Origin: Paraspadella gotoi
Lineage: Eukaryota; Chaetognatha
Reading direction: 5' to 3'
Length of the DNA stretch: 64,000 nt
Assembly: GCA_051294375.1 (NCBI GenBank)
Contig: CM119267.1
Location: forward strand, 20,771,476-20,835,475
Shown here in pieces: positions 9,759 through 25,059 of this stretch. The stretch's first letter is position 1; every line of letters starts with the position of its first letter. The notes beneath the pieces were generated by a model that saw nothing but the letters and a program-made list of their open reading frames with translations, made no database searches and was not told where the DNA came from. The translations under genes and the position numbers were made by a program.

Positions 9759-11439
9759 AAAGGAGATTTCTCGTAAAAGGTAAACTAAGTTGTCTGGGGA
9801 AATATTGACCTGACGAAGGACACAAAATCTTTTCAGATTTAAAAAAAAATTTCAAGCCGAATAATAAATAAGAAAATCGACTAGAACAAATTTACCTTAA
9901 ATATTTCATAAAGTTTGATTACGCCTTTCTCAACGTAGGTTGTCAAGGTGGCGACTCTGTTTGAGCCTCCACACGTGGGTAAGGAGGTCCCTGGTTCAAA
10001 TCAATAGATAGACCGACCGACCGACACCAAAATAGGTACGCGAGTACTTGCCGCGCAACTAAAAAAAATGGTTGTCTTTGAATTGGAATAGAGAAGGTGA
10101 AAAGAGAAAACGAAATAAATTATTGGGAAAAGGAAAAAGGATGATCTTTGGTCGCGACTAAAGTGCGTTTTTAACATTAATTTATTAAATTAGCTTGGGC
10201 AGTTTTTTTTTCGGAAACAGGCTAAGAAAATTGAACATTAACAAAAAGAAAATTATATTAGTTATATACCAGTGGGAAAAAAGTATATCACACCATTTTT
10301 AGTAGATGATTTCTACTCGAAAACTTGTTTGAATACATTGAATTTCCTTTCAGTAGCTAATTATTTTTTTTATTTAGTAAATCCATTTAAAAGTTACAGG
10401 GAAAAAGAAGATAGCTACTTTAAAGGAAAGTCATTCAGTCATAACAATACGTAATCATTGATGTATTAATGAGCTAATATACGAGAAATACAATTATAAT
10501 CATCAGTATCACAAAAAAATAAGTTTTTATTATATGTAACAATCTGTTTTTAAAATCATTTTTTTTAATGGCGTAAATAAACAAAATTGTTTAAGTTATA
10601 AGTGTGGTTTAGCACATTTTTTAAGATATGTTTTCAATCTGGTTTAAATTCTAGGTAAGAAGTTAAACACGCGGTGATGGGTTAGTTATAAAAGGGAGAA
10701 TTAAAACAATTAATTCTTCTGTTACTCTTGTTGGTTTCCAGTCATGACAAAAATCTTCGGTTAATAGGATGGTACAAGAAATTCGAGCTACATGAATCTA
10801 CACTGAATTTGAAGAGTTGCCAGCCTAAACGACTGCAATATATTATTAAATAAAATTTTGATTAGCAATTTTAAAAACATTTACTAAAAAATGTAAATAG
10901 AGAGACATTTTGATAAACGCGTTCCAGTTAGAAAGAATTCGGGGTTAAAGTTTAAAAACAGTTTAAATTTTCAAGGATACAAGTTTGAAATTTAAAAAAT
11001 GTTCTCTATTACATTTTTCTTAATTCTGGTAATAAAAAAATTATAAAAAATATCGAGATGGATTTGGGTCTTTCGTTGACTGCAACTCTTCAGATAGGTC
11101 TTCTTTTATTTTATATTATAATTAAATAACCTGATATTAAAATGGGTAGAAATGCATCAAATGTTTAAAGTGAATACATTTTCGGATCGCCAGGAGCTTC
11201 ACTTTCTGAATTTGTACTCCACTTTGGCCTATTTTGAAGTTGAAGTTGATATGACCCTTTTTCTTAAAATGGAAAATAGCGAAAAAATCATATTTATTTA
11301 TCATATTATCATATTATTTATTATTTTTGCGAAAAGGGAATAGACGCTGGAACAATAACAACAACAAAACGGAATAAAAACGAAAACCCAGGGCGCCCGG
11401 TGACCCGGCGACGAGACAAAATCATCAAGAGAGCGAAAG

Positions 11440-11440
<1 letters not shown>
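9759..11440. other. Gene-free AT-rich stretch
   Basis: No supported gene. The short open frames lack domain features and have AT-driven composition. A SINE-like fragment lies near 9945-10025. Confidence 0.5.
9945..10025 (+). mobile_element. tRNA-derived SINE-like fragment
   Basis: There is a B box-like GGTTCAAATC at 9993-10002, about 45 bp after an A box-like GGTGGCGACTCTGTTTGAG. A short GACCGACCGACCGAC run follows. It resembles the element at 3345-3480 in architecture, not in detailed sequence. Confidence 0.4.

Positions 11441-11444
<4 letters not shown>

Positions 11445-11502
<58 letters not shown>
11445..11502. repeat. (GA)n microsatellite
   Basis: Nearly pure GA dinucleotides. Confidence 0.95.
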
Positions 11503-11504
<2 letters not shown>

Positions 11505-12253
11505 ATCAGATGCGGTGCGACGTCCAGTGAGTGATGGTTCTTTTCGCGTTGGTGAAGAATAACCAGGGCAAGAAGAGAAGGGATGTGAGGAGAGATGGGG
11601 ACAGATGGGGACAGATGGGAGAGAAGAAACAGAAGAAAAAAGGGAGAGATAAGAGGGAGAAGGGGGAAAAAGGGAAATAAAAGAATCACAGTATCATATT
11701 ATGATTCAAAGAAAGGCAAAGATCTAATCAATTTAGTAAAAAAAACTACAGAGTATATCCATTAGCCAAGTACAAAAAAATGTTGTAAAAAATCATCGAA
11801 TTGGCGCAGGAAAAGAAAATATTCCCCGTGGAAAATAGATAAAGATTCGCTGCACATTAGTGGTACATTACGTAACACTATTAAAAAATATTAAGACATT
11901 TTATAAAAAATTATTATATAAAGAAATCGAATGACTAAAAATGTTCTTATCGGAATGCCGCGACGCATATACGAAGAAAAAGAGAAAGAAAAAAAAGGAG
12001 AAGCGAATTGAATTTGGGGGAAATCGCTAATGAGACAAGCAGACAAGCAGACAAGCAGACGAGCGATTGCTTGAGGGGCGCGTCTTGCGCTTTTCGTTGG
12101 CGCCACAACTATCGATCCATGGGTTGTCGTCGTTGTTGTTGTTGTCGTCCGTTTGTGACAAGGATCCTTTGTGACTGGTTCTTGATCCGTGACTGTCTTC
12201 GTCGTAAGGATCTTGGTTTGTTTGTCAACGTCTTCGATTCGTCGTCGTTGGCG
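11503..12253. other. Gene-free stretch
   Basis: No supported gene. It holds G/A-rich DNA, a small (ACAAGCAG)3 run at about 12036-12060 and GTCGTT-type triplets near 12125-12150. Confidence 0.45.
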
Positions 12254-12337
12254 TAACATAACATAACATAACATAACATAACATAACATAACATAACATA
12301 ACATAACATAACATAACATAACATAACATAATAACAT
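12254..12337. repeat. (ATAAC)n pentanucleotide repeat
   Basis: About 16 near-perfect ATAAC units. It does not match the common arthropod (TTAGG) or nematode (TTAGGC) telomere units. Confidence 0.95.
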
Positions 12338-12360
12338 CTAGGGTCCATTAGGATTGTGCC

Positions 12361-12487
12361 TATGTGGGTGCAATCTTACATGGGCGGAATACTATGGGCG
12401 TAATTGTACGTGGGCTCAATGCTACGTGTGTGAAATCCTCGGGAAGCAATTCTATGGGCCCAATACTACGTGGGTGCAATTCTGCGA
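12361..12487. repeat. Short-period minisatellite, 14/16 bp
   Basis: Imperfect units of the type TACGTGGGYGCAATTC mix with shorter TATGGGCNYAATAC units, about eight in all. A few more ATAACAT units follow (12490-12525), so two unrelated tandem repeats sit side by side. Confidence 0.75.
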
Positions 12488-12529
12488 CAACATAATAACA
12501 TAACATTGACATAACATTATAACAAAATA

Positions 12530-12745
12530 CTATTGAAACACTTTTTGAAACATTATTCCATTTCATTGATAGGGCAGCCAGGTACTCTGGGTGTGAATAA
12601 GCCAGACTATGAGAGACTATGGTTGAAAGCTTGTAGTGACATGATTTATCTTGTAAGAATTAGAGGCAAAGTTAGAGGCAATATATAGCTTATTTATTAA
12701 ATTAATGGATAACTTTTAATTTAGTTTTATATTGGTTTTATAATA
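12530..12745. repeat. Dispersed repeat, copy B
   Basis: Same order of shared blocks as 1-205, including TTTCATTGATAGG, GCCAGGTACTCTGGG and TATTGGTTTTA. Same orientation; ends not defined. Confidence 0.65.
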
Positions 12746-13019
12746 TATAAGAATGTAAAGGTAGGCGATGAAACTCTCGTTCGATAACTGTGGGAGTGAA
12801 AATTACGTCGAAATGACGTCGAAATGACGTCAAAGTGTAAAACCTCGTATCGCCAACAGTCGGTTTTTGACAACGACGCTGATAAGTGATGACAGCGACA
12901 GTTGACGCTGACAAAAACGACGACAACGACAACGGATTCTCTTTTTTGCTCCACCTTAAATATTTAATCGGATGGAATTTCGCCAACTCTGTTTTTGGTC
13001 CGCCTTAGGAATGGAATTG

Positions 13020-13354
13020 AGTGGTGAACGGAGAGGAAGAGAGAGAGGGAAGAGTAGAGAGAGAGAGGAGAGAATAGAGGAGAGATGAGAGTGAGACGAG
13101 ACCCGAGAGAGAGAGAGAGAGAGAGAGAGAGTGAGAAGAAGGAGATCGACAAATTAGGTTTGGTTTCATACCGACACCAATCCTGTTCATCTTAGTCTCT
13201 CTTCCTCTCTCCACCACTTCCAACTACTACTCCTCACCTCTCTCCTCTCTTCTTCCTTGATTGTCGTCGGCGCGGCGACGTTTTTATTGCGCGAAACCGA
13301 TTTCTGCATTTATATCAGGTCGACTCCAATCCGAAAGGGTGGATTGAGAGAGAT

Positions 13355-13389
<35 letters not shown>

Positions 13390-13397
13390 AAAAGCAA

Positions 13398-13432
<35 letters not shown>
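13020..13432. repeat. G/A-rich tracts with (GA)n cores
   Basis: GA-rich stretches at 13036-13131 and 13345-13431 flank about 200 bp of mixed C/T-rich sequence. No gene. Confidence 0.85.
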
Positions 13433-13434
<2 letters not shown>

Positions 13435-13644
13435 AGAAAAGAGTCTTGAACAGGCAGCATGTATATGGTGTTCAAAAGAGCGAGGATAAAATAAAAGATA
13501 TTCACTAAATTTTAGGCCATCGAGAATGGAGAAAGGAACACCATCGCGCACATTCAAAGATCACCACACAAGGCTATAAAAAAAAGCAGAGAGATCTGAT
13601 AAAACGGTTGGCGTTTGGCACAAAATATAAATAGATTAAAACCA

Positions 13645-14426
13645 NNNNNNNNNNNNNNNNNNNNNNNNNNNNNNNNNNNNNNNNNNNNNNNNNNNNNNNN
13701 NNNNNNNNNNNNNNNNNNNNNNNNNNNNNNNNNNNNNNNNNNNNNNNNNNNNNNNNNNNNNNNNNNNNNNNNNNNNNNNNNNNNNNNNNNNNNNNNNNNN
13801 NNNNNNNNNNNNNNNNNNNNNNNNNNNNNNNNNNNNNNNNNNNNNNNNNNNNNNNNNNNNNNNNNNNNNNNNNNNNNNNNNNNNNNNNNNNNNNNNNNNN
13901 NNNNNNNNNNNNNNNNNNNNNNNNNNNNNNNNNNNNNNNNNNNNNNNNNNNNNNNNNNNNNNNNNNNNNNNNNNNNNNNNNNNNNNNNNNNNNNNNNNNN
14001 NNNNNNNNNNNNNNNNNNNNNNNNNNNNNNNNNNNNNNNNNNNNNNNNNNNNNNNNNNNNNNNNNNNNNNNNNNNNNNNNNNNNNNNNNNNNNNNNNNNN
14101 NNNNNNNNNNNNNNNNNNNNNNNNNNNNNNNNNNNNNNNNNNNNNNNNNNNNNNNNNNNNNNNNNNNNNNNNNNNNNNNNNNNNNNNNNNNNNNNNNNNN
14201 NNNNNNNNNNNNNNNNNNNNNNNNNNNNNNNNNNNNNNNNNNNNNNNNNNNNNNNNNNNNNNNNNNNNNNNNNNNNNNNNNNNNNNNNNNNNNNNNNNNN
14301 NNNNNNNNNNNNNNNNNNNNNNNNNNNNNNNNNNNNNNNNNNNNNNNNNNNNNNNNNNNNNNNNNNNNNNNNNNNNNNNNNNNNNNNNNNNNNNNNNNNN
14401 NNNNNNNNNNNNNNNNNNNNNNNNNN
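13645..14426. other. Assembly gap, 782 N
   Basis: Run of N; its right edge re-enters sequence in AGAGAGAGAT. Confidence 1.
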
Positions 14427-14927
14427 AGAGAGAGATTTACGGCTAGTATTTGGAAAATACCATGGATTCGTATCTTTTGCCGTATGTTTTTGAACGTCGC
14501 ACGATAATTCAGGAACTCAAATATCTCCACCGCCCGTTTTTTAGGTATCATCTTTTCGTTTTGGATTCCCTCGATCCTTCTTCATAATGCACACTTGCAC
14601 AGCGTTTAATATTCTGCTCAACAGCGATTTAGTTAAAAAAATACCAATCACTTATTACTGTAATCGGTCCCAATTTTAAATTTACGTGAATATTAGTCAT
14701 TCATTTCTTATCCATTTAATTTTAGAACGCAAATATCTTTGGTATTAGAATATATAACGCATATATACGAGAATCTTAACGGTTATCTAACTGAATGAAT
14801 TATTTTATCTGAACGTTTGTATTTTTTAATGTCTATTTAAATATCTCGTTACGAACACGGCGCTCTTTGGGTGGAACCATGATGCCTCGGCCTTTCGCGC
14901 TCGACAGAGTTCCAGCTATCGTCCCAT
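14427..14927. other. Gene-free island between gaps
   Basis: About 500 bp of non-repetitive AT-rich sequence. No convincing exon. Confidence 0.4.
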
Positions 14928-15075
14928 NNNNNNNNNNNNNNNNNNNNNNNNNNNNNNNNNNNNNNNNNNNNNNNNNNNNNNNNNNNNNNNNNNNNNNNNN
15001 NNNNNNNNNNNNNNNNNNNNNNNNNNNNNNNNNNNNNNNNNNNNNNNNNNNNNNNNNNNNNNNNNNNNNNNNNNN
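14928..15075. other. Assembly gap, 148 N
   Basis: Run of N. Confidence 1.
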
Positions 15076-15574
15076 GAGAGATAGCTCGCATTAATAAATC
15101 ACCCCTTAGAGCTGGGAGCGAAGTTTATTCCGCGGAACCTGCAATGCCGATGGAACCATTGTTTCTCCGCTTCGTGGAATCGGGTCGAACGCTTTCCGCA
15201 GTGACTCTCTTCAGTCTTCACTGAAACGAAATTTTAACGATGAGAAGAAAATGGCCGCATGTTGACATTGTTGTCTAAGTTAGAATAAAACATATCTAAG
15301 CGTAAACGACCTTGCTATGCCATATCTTCGAAGAGAAAATAAAATTGTCGTTATTCGTTCGTTCAATAAATTAGCTATCTCGCAGGATAATCAACCGTAA
15401 TTCAATAAAGATTCTATTTCATTCAAGTAAATTAACTCCCAGAGCGCCCAATCAATCAAGTGGTACGATATATTTCCATGAAATGTTTGAATTGTATAAA
15501 ATGAACACTCTCTAGATATGAACACTCTCTAGATATGAACACTCTCTAGATATGATTTAACGTAAATTTATTCA
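15076..15574. other. Gene-free island between gaps
   Basis: Unique-looking sequence with no convincing exon. It ends with a three-unit tandem repeat at 15501-15551. Confidence 0.4.
15501..15551. repeat. Perfect 17-bp triplication
   Basis: ATGAACACTCTCTAGAT occurs three times head to tail without mismatch, close to the next gap. Confidence 0.95.
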
Positions 15575-16289
15575 NNNNNNNNNNNNNNNNNNNNNNNNNN
15601 NNNNNNNNNNNNNNNNNNNNNNNNNNNNNNNNNNNNNNNNNNNNNNNNNNNNNNNNNNNNNNNNNNNNNNNNNNNNNNNNNNNNNNNNNNNNNNNNNNNN
15701 NNNNNNNNNNNNNNNNNNNNNNNNNNNNNNNNNNNNNNNNNNNNNNNNNNNNNNNNNNNNNNNNNNNNNNNNNNNNNNNNNNNNNNNNNNNNNNNNNNNN
15801 NNNNNNNNNNNNNNNNNNNNNNNNNNNNNNNNNNNNNNNNNNNNNNNNNNNNNNNNNNNNNNNNNNNNNNNNNNNNNNNNNNNNNNNNNNNNNNNNNNNN
15901 NNNNNNNNNNNNNNNNNNNNNNNNNNNNNNNNNNNNNNNNNNNNNNNNNNNNNNNNNNNNNNNNNNNNNNNNNNNNNNNNNNNNNNNNNNNNNNNNNNNN
16001 NNNNNNNNNNNNNNNNNNNNNNNNNNNNNNNNNNNNNNNNNNNNNNNNNNNNNNNNNNNNNNNNNNNNNNNNNNNNNNNNNNNNNNNNNNNNNNNNNNNN
16101 NNNNNNNNNNNNNNNNNNNNNNNNNNNNNNNNNNNNNNNNNNNNNNNNNNNNNNNNNNNNNNNNNNNNNNNNNNNNNNNNNNNNNNNNNNNNNNNNNNNN
16201 NNNNNNNNNNNNNNNNNNNNNNNNNNNNNNNNNNNNNNNNNNNNNNNNNNNNNNNNNNNNNNNNNNNNNNNNNNNNNNNNNNNNNNNNN
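15575..16289. other. Assembly gap, 715 N
   Basis: Run of N. Confidence 1.
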
Positions 16290-16515
16290 TTCTTCAAACC
16301 TCACCCATTTTCCCCTCTCACTCTCACTTCACATCACTTTCCATTTATCATTTCTCACTTCACATCTCCGCATCCATCTCTACATCTCTCACGCTATTCT
16401 TCCATCCCTGACGTCTTATCACTCCTTCCACATCTCCTTCTCTATCCCTCCCTCTCCCTGTCTCTCTACCTCTCTCTCTGTCTCTCTCTCTCTCTTTCTC
16501 TCTTTCTCCAACCAG
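16290..16515. repeat. C/T-rich tract
   Basis: Pyrimidine-rich DNA with TCTCACTTCACATC repeats grading into (CT)n. No gene. Confidence 0.8.
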
Positions 16516-16591
16516 GAGGTCCCTTTGTTCTCTGAATGATGTTCCAGGGAGCAAAGGTTTCGATCGAGGGTGGCGCTTTAAAGGAAACCGG

Positions 16592-16736
<145 letters not shown>

Positions 16737-16880
16737 TTTGTGGGCTCCTAGTTTCGTTGTGGTCGTTTTGAGGTGGTACACGTGGGGTTGGGAACTACGG
16801 GCGAGGGTCGAGAGAAATGCATCGCGGACTCCACGGCGCCGAATATGCAATACCTGATTTCTTGGAGGAAGGTCGAAAAC

Positions 16881-16906
16881 GACGACGACGACGACGACGA
16901 CGAAAA
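16881..16906. repeat. (ACG)n triplet repeat
   Basis: Short run of ACG triplets between two GA microsatellites. Confidence 0.85.
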
Positions 16907-16960
16907 ATACGACGATGACTTTTTTTTTCTCTTTAACAGGAACCGCGTCGTCAAGGCTAC

Positions 16961-19319
<2,359 letters not shown>

Positions 19320-19332
19320 NNNNNNNNNNNNN
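19320..19332. other. Assembly gap, 13 N
   Basis: Short N run inside a (CT)n tract. Confidence 1.
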
Positions 19333-19438
19333 CTCTCTCTCTCTCTCTCTGCAAATCTCTCTGTTTCTTCTCTCCAGGAATAAGAATCGACAATGCGTAT
19401 CAGATCAATGATGTAACCAATGTGTGTATGTGTGTGTA

Positions 19439-19477
<39 letters not shown>

Positions 19478-21429
19478 AACCGAGGGGAAAAGTAACTATG
19501 AAGTGAGTGAAAATTCTATGAAGAGCGGCGGTTGTGAATCTTAATGTTAATCTGAACTGGGAATCAGGGGCGTGAATGTCTAAAGGGAATTTAAAAATAA
19601 GACTGGAGTAATCACGACTAAATCGTCAACGTCAGGACTAAACGGAACCAAGAGTCGTTGTAAAACGTAAAACCTGTTGATGAGAGAAGAGACTAAAAAA
19701 AGAGGACATAACTGAGTTTATTAAAAACGACGGTAAAGTGTGCTTGTAAAAAAAAACTGGGTGACTACTGACTACGGTAGAGAGTATGGTCGAAGAATCG
19801 AGAGAGACAGATGGGAAAACTCATTAGCGGCCAACCAATCAAAGCATCCGTCGCCCCAAGGAGTCACTAGATTGGCGGAGAGAGAGAGGAAGCGTCGAGG
19901 TTGCCATGGCGACGTAAAATGGAGGGAAAAACAGAAAAAAGGTCGCGAGGAAGAAAAAAAGATTGTGGTTTTCTTTCTTTTTGTGTTTGAGAGACGAAGT
20001 TTTGAAAGTTTATGAGAGCGAAACGAGGAAAAGACGGAGACAGAGTCAAAATTTGGGAAAAAACAAAAAAGAGGGAGACTGAGAGAGGGAGAGTGAAAGT
20101 GAGAAAGAGAGAGAGAGAGAGGAAGAGAGAGAAAAACTTCAATATTGTGGTCCATTGTTTGAATTATGAAAAGAAAGTATATTGTGAAATTTTCAACTTA
20201 TGCTTTTTCAAAGGCTTCCGCTGTCTGTCTGTTTGTCTGTCTCTTTCTTTCTCTCTCTCGCTCTCTTTCTCTCTCTCTCTCCGCTCATCTCCGAGGTTTA
20301 TCAAAGATTCAGGGAAGAGAAAAGATTAAAACGATGAAAATGAATAGAAACGATGGATAATGAAAGAAAAAGAAAATTTCTGAGAATTTCTCTGAGGAAA
20401 AAAAAATTGTTGTCACATTCACTGTTTTAATCTGCTCTGTTTCCAAGGACCTTATCCCTTTTTCTTCTTCTTCTTCTTCCTCCTCTTCCTCCTCCTCCTC
20501 TTCATTATTATTATTCATTTTCATGAAAAACAAAAGAGCAGACGAAAGAAACGAAGTTGTCAAATCCACCAGAAACTTTTCTTAGAAACCGAAAAAAGAT
20601 TAAAAAAAAAGTTGAAGACAAAAAAAAGAAAGAGAATCAGACTCGTGAGAGAATTGAATGACAAAAGACGTTTATATGTGAAGGGAGAGGGAGGAGGAAA
20701 GGGNNNNNNNNNNNNNNNNNNNNNNNNNAAAAGAAGAGAGATCTTTCGACGTTCACTTACTTTCGATTATTATCGACCCCAAGGCAAACGGGATGCGTCC
20801 ATAGAATTTATGCGTTCGTACGGAGAAAAAAAAACGGCAGGGTGGAATCACATCCCCCTTCTCTCCTATCATTTATCATCTCCACTCCTCACTCTCCATC
20901 CATACTCCTCTCTCTCATCTCCTTCTTCTTCTCTGTTTCTCCCTCACACCTGCTACCAGTTCAGCCATAATTCTTCCTCGCAGGGGGAAAAGGCGAAAGA
21001 GTAGGAGATAAAGGAATATTAACGTCGCGACAAAACTGAAAAAATGAACAGAGAGAGGAAAGAGAGAGGAGAGAGAGAAGAAAGGAGGAGAGACGTAAGA
21101 GACGAGAGAGAGAGAAGAGACATGAGAGAGAAAGAGAAGGAAGAGAGAGAGAAAGAGAGAGAGAGAAGCGAGTGACGAGAAGAGAACTGGACTTGGAAGT
21201 AGGAACATCGGGAATTTAGAATTTTTTTTTTCTTTCCGTCCTTTTTTCTTGGCCCGACAGCGAAAAAAAATGAGAAGAATCGAAAGAGAAATTCTCGTCT
21301 AATCTGTGTTTTTTTTTCACTACTACATTTTGTTCTCTCTCAGTTCTACTTGTTCCATCCTTCAGTCTTACTACATATAATCATTTTATCTAATCGATTA
21401 TACAAAATCCGCCTAATGGTTCTATTTGG
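19333..21429. other. Gene-free microsatellite-rich stretch
   Basis: Contains (GA)n at 19442-19473 and 20100-20140, (CT)n at 20240-20282, TTC/TCC repeats at 20460-20505 and G/A-rich DNA at 21045-21170. Open frames are Arg/Glu or Ser/Leu strings from these repeats. Confidence 0.5.
20704..20728. other. Assembly gap, 25 N
   Basis: Run of N in a G/A-rich context. Confidence 1.
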
Positions 21430-24060
21430 ATCTATAGACTATTGAGTTTTGTTCAATACATGGGCAAGCTCTCGGTGATGACCACGGTTGCCCAGAGCTT
21501 CGATACAACTTGCCTACAGACTGAGTTGTAAGATGTCTCATTATGATTGATATGAGATATTCAGTGCAGGAAAAGCTATCTACGTATTGCAGTTAGAATC
21601 CGGACTTGTATTCATTCCTGATGGTAGACAAATCATTATTGAGATAAAATTTTTCTCTCTTGATCAAATGTAGCACTTGCATCTAAAGTAGATGATGAAA
21701 AAACGTGGAAAATATGCACGACAATTATTCATGCCAGCACAAAATCCGTGCAAGCTTCAGAATTAAATCAGTTAAAGAAAGGAATCAATATACAAATCAA
21801 TCAGGTGAGACCTCTTCAGTGACCATTTAATATCATTTGGAAACCAAAAGTCTGAAATTATAAGCCTTGCCTTGAGATGTGCTACATACACATAATTGTT
21901 TTTTACTGTTACGACTTTTACATAAAAATCCGATGATGACTGAGAATCGACGATGATAATGATCTATACTTAACAATCATCATCACATCATCACTCATCT
22001 CACTATACAGCCAAATTAAAAAGAATGGCCGCTCTTTCTTTCTCTACCGCGCAGTAAAGCTTAATTGATTGGACGATACGACTCGCCCTCTCTTCCCTTT
22101 CACCGCTCGGATGAACGGTGTGAAAATTATACGCGACCAACAGCGATGAACTTGCCCGTCTTCTTTTATATTTTAACGGAGACATTTTTAGCCATTACAA
22201 TGCGTACGCGGTACTAATCGCCGTTTTTAGCTTTTCTTTTTGTAAATCCGACCGAAAGACATACGTATAATTAACAGTCATTCGCATCATTATTGGTTAT
22301 TATCTTTCTTCTTCGTTTCAATCGAGAAAATTACTGTCAAATTCGTGTTCTGTTTCTCTTGTCCTGGTAACGTACATCTTCAGTCATGCGTCGCTCGTCT
22401 ATCATCGCTCATTCATCGTACCATCATTTCATTCGCTTAATGCTCGAAAAAATTGGCCAACAAACAGGAAACAGTGGAAACGGAACGGAATAAAACATTA
22501 AAAAAATCGGAAAAAAATAATGATGGAAAATGTTTTTCTGAAAGAAATTAGGATACGAACATCTACTAGGGGACTAGCATTGCTGAGAACATGGATTGCA
22601 GGTAATGTTAGGAAGGCGAAGAGGAATACGAGGATGGTATTGACCAAGAGAAAGGAATTAGCAGGTGAATAGCATCAGCACGGAATAGCATAGCATCCTG
22701 CAATAATGATAGCAACTGATGAGGAAGAGACATCGCAGAGAAATTGCGCAGGTGAATAGGCATTAGCATGGAATGGTATCAGGCTATGAATATATCGTGC
22801 ACTGGAATGCATTGACTAAGGAGATGCATTGGCAAGGAAATGACATTGCAGGGAGAGGCCATTGCACAGTGACACGTAGAGGCAGTCCTTTATTCCTCAT
22901 CATTTTTCATCATTGATCCACAAAACCATTTTAGACTTTTTCCGTCACCGACTATTACTTTATATCAGACTTAATTAACTTGATGTCACGTGAACACAAT
23001 AACAGGCAGAAGTACAAATTATAAAATTATTATCTCAGTTCATTCCTTAGTCTTCTACCTCTAACCACTTTTTCAAACGCCGCATTTATCCCCCAAATCT
23101 AGCGACGTTTCTTCCTTTGAAGCGAGAGTCGAACATAGACTTCGACAACGTTGCGCCGAGGAAAAAACCTGACTCTCCTCTCTCTCTCTCTCTCTCTCCG
23201 TTCTCTCCTTCTCTCTTCTCTTCTCTCTCTTCTCTCATTTCACTCTCTCTTCTTTTCCTTTCTCCTTCCTCTCCTGCCACATTTGTGTCATCTTGCCTGT
23301 TTCCAATACCTCTTCCCTTATCTCATCCTGTCGTTTACTACTCACTCTTCGTTGTCTTCTCTTCTTACTCTCTCTCCTTCTCCTTTTCATCTCCTTTCTC
23401 TTCCACTCCCCTATATTTCTTCTTTTCTCCTCTTTCTCTCCCAGGACCGTTCGTTATCCGGCGGAAAGCCACTGCCCTATCCGTGCCTCGAGGGCGCTGT
23501 GAAACTGCGATTGACAACTGCGATTGTCGAGAAAGCGAGAAACTAAATCTGAATTGTGAGAAATTCTGTTCTGCATATGAACATTTAATCGGCGAACAAG
23601 GATAAGCAGAAGGGACATTTGTTTCTAGATTACTGATCAGAAGACTAAAATATATATTAAATTTTGAGATTACAGTAACGTTGCAGGATTCAGTAACTGT
23701 ATGAAATCGCCAAAAATGTTCTAAATATTAATAGTAATGGAATTATTAACAAGTCATGAAGATCTCTTGCAGTTGAGATATAATACTCGGACTAATTTGA
23801 ATAAATTCGTATAGAAAAAAGTGAGGCGGGAAATCATCGCCAACGAGAGAAACGAAGACTGAAGGTATTAAGAAGATTAAAGGTAAAACTTCCCTATCAA
23901 AAATCATGAGGTCAATTATCTTATTTGGGTCGGCGCTTTGTTGATATTGAGAGGGATGATTCGACATAATAGCAGTTACTTATTTAGGATTGATTGTCAG
24001 TGAGCTGGCCAATTGTTATTGTATTTAAGTGTTATAAAGTAACAGATCGAAAATTTTAGC
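21430..24060 (+). repeat. Left arm of the interrupted inverted repeat
   Basis: The reverse complement of this arm follows the right arm. Matched landmarks are TTTTGTTCAATACATGG (about 21448, opposite about 28685), GGTGAGACCTCTT (about 21804, opposite about 28310), GAATGGCCGCT (about 22023, opposite about 28085), CTCGAGGGCGC-type sequence near 23490 (opposite 26530) and GGGTCGGCG (23927, opposite 24879). The arms differ mostly by one- to few-base gaps. The minisatellite copy here (about 22590-22880) is more degraded than in the right arm. No gene. Confidence 0.85.
23177..23275. repeat. C/T-rich tract in the left arm
   Basis: (CT)n-rich DNA; its partner is the G/A-rich tract at 26770-26875 in the right arm. 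Confidence 0.9.
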
Positions 24061-24754
24061 CTGTTAATATGAAGAGTAGAAATGGTACATAAGCATTATC
24101 TCTTTTTTTCACCTTGTAATTTTATTCATTACGGCCACAACAATTCACAAATATCGGACGAGAAAAAAAAACGGGAAAAAAAATGTAAAAAGTAGGTCTT
24201 CTATATTTTTTTGTAATTGCGTTTTGTTGTATTGTCAGAGCGGCTGCTGTACTAGCCCCCTGTCTCTGCCAGAGGTATTATATCCACTATCCCTCAACAG
24301 AGCGAGACTCCTCCTCGTCTCCTCTTTCACCCCGAGTAAGGGCGACTGGCCATTGTGATGTTCCAGACGAAATCTACTCTTGTTTTGCTTCTACCTATTT
24401 TTCTTGAGATGCCATTTTGTTTTCTTTCGCCTTTTATTTTATCATTTCTTCCCAGCCACGCCTTTTCGCACTGTATTTCCCTCGCCTTATGCGTGATTAT
24501 ACATCTTACTTCTCTCTCATACTCTCTCTCACATCTAAGTCTCAGTTTCTCTCTCTCTCATGATCATGCTCATCTCTCTTACTCTTACACTCTCCCTTCT
24601 CTCTCTTCCCCTTCCCCCCCCTCCCCTCTCTCCTCCCTTCCCTCACATATAAAAAGTTTTTCATCAATTTCACCGGAGATGGAACAGGGGGCAGAGTGGA
24701 ACAGGCAAGCCCGCAGTAGTATATGTATGTATATATATGTACATTACTCTTCAA
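24061..24754. other. Spacer between the inverted arms
   Basis: About 700 bp whose two halves do not pair with each other. The left half is AT-rich then mixed. The right half (24420-24660) is C/T-rich with CTCTCTC runs. No gene was recognised. Confidence 0.6.
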
Positions 24755-25059
24755 TATTAAGAGGCTAAAATTTCGACTTTTACCTTTAAAACACTAAAAC
24801 AAAACAATTAAGCCCGCACTGCAACGAAATCCTAAACAAGTAATGCATTGTCGAATCCTCTCAAATCCAAAATGGGACGCCGACCCAAAATAAGAAATTG
24901 ACCGATGATTTTTGAAGGAAAGGTTTTGACCTTTGACCTTTAATCCTTTCACGTCTTCGTTTCTCTCGTTGGAGATTTTCCCGCCATTTTCTTCTATACG
25001 TTTATCAATTACGGTATTATTTTGTGGAGATCTGAACTGGTGTATTATTTATTAGCAGT

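Noticed and set aside
12254-12337. Telomere-like array
   Set aside because: The ATAAC pentamer does not match known metazoan telomere units and lies internally.
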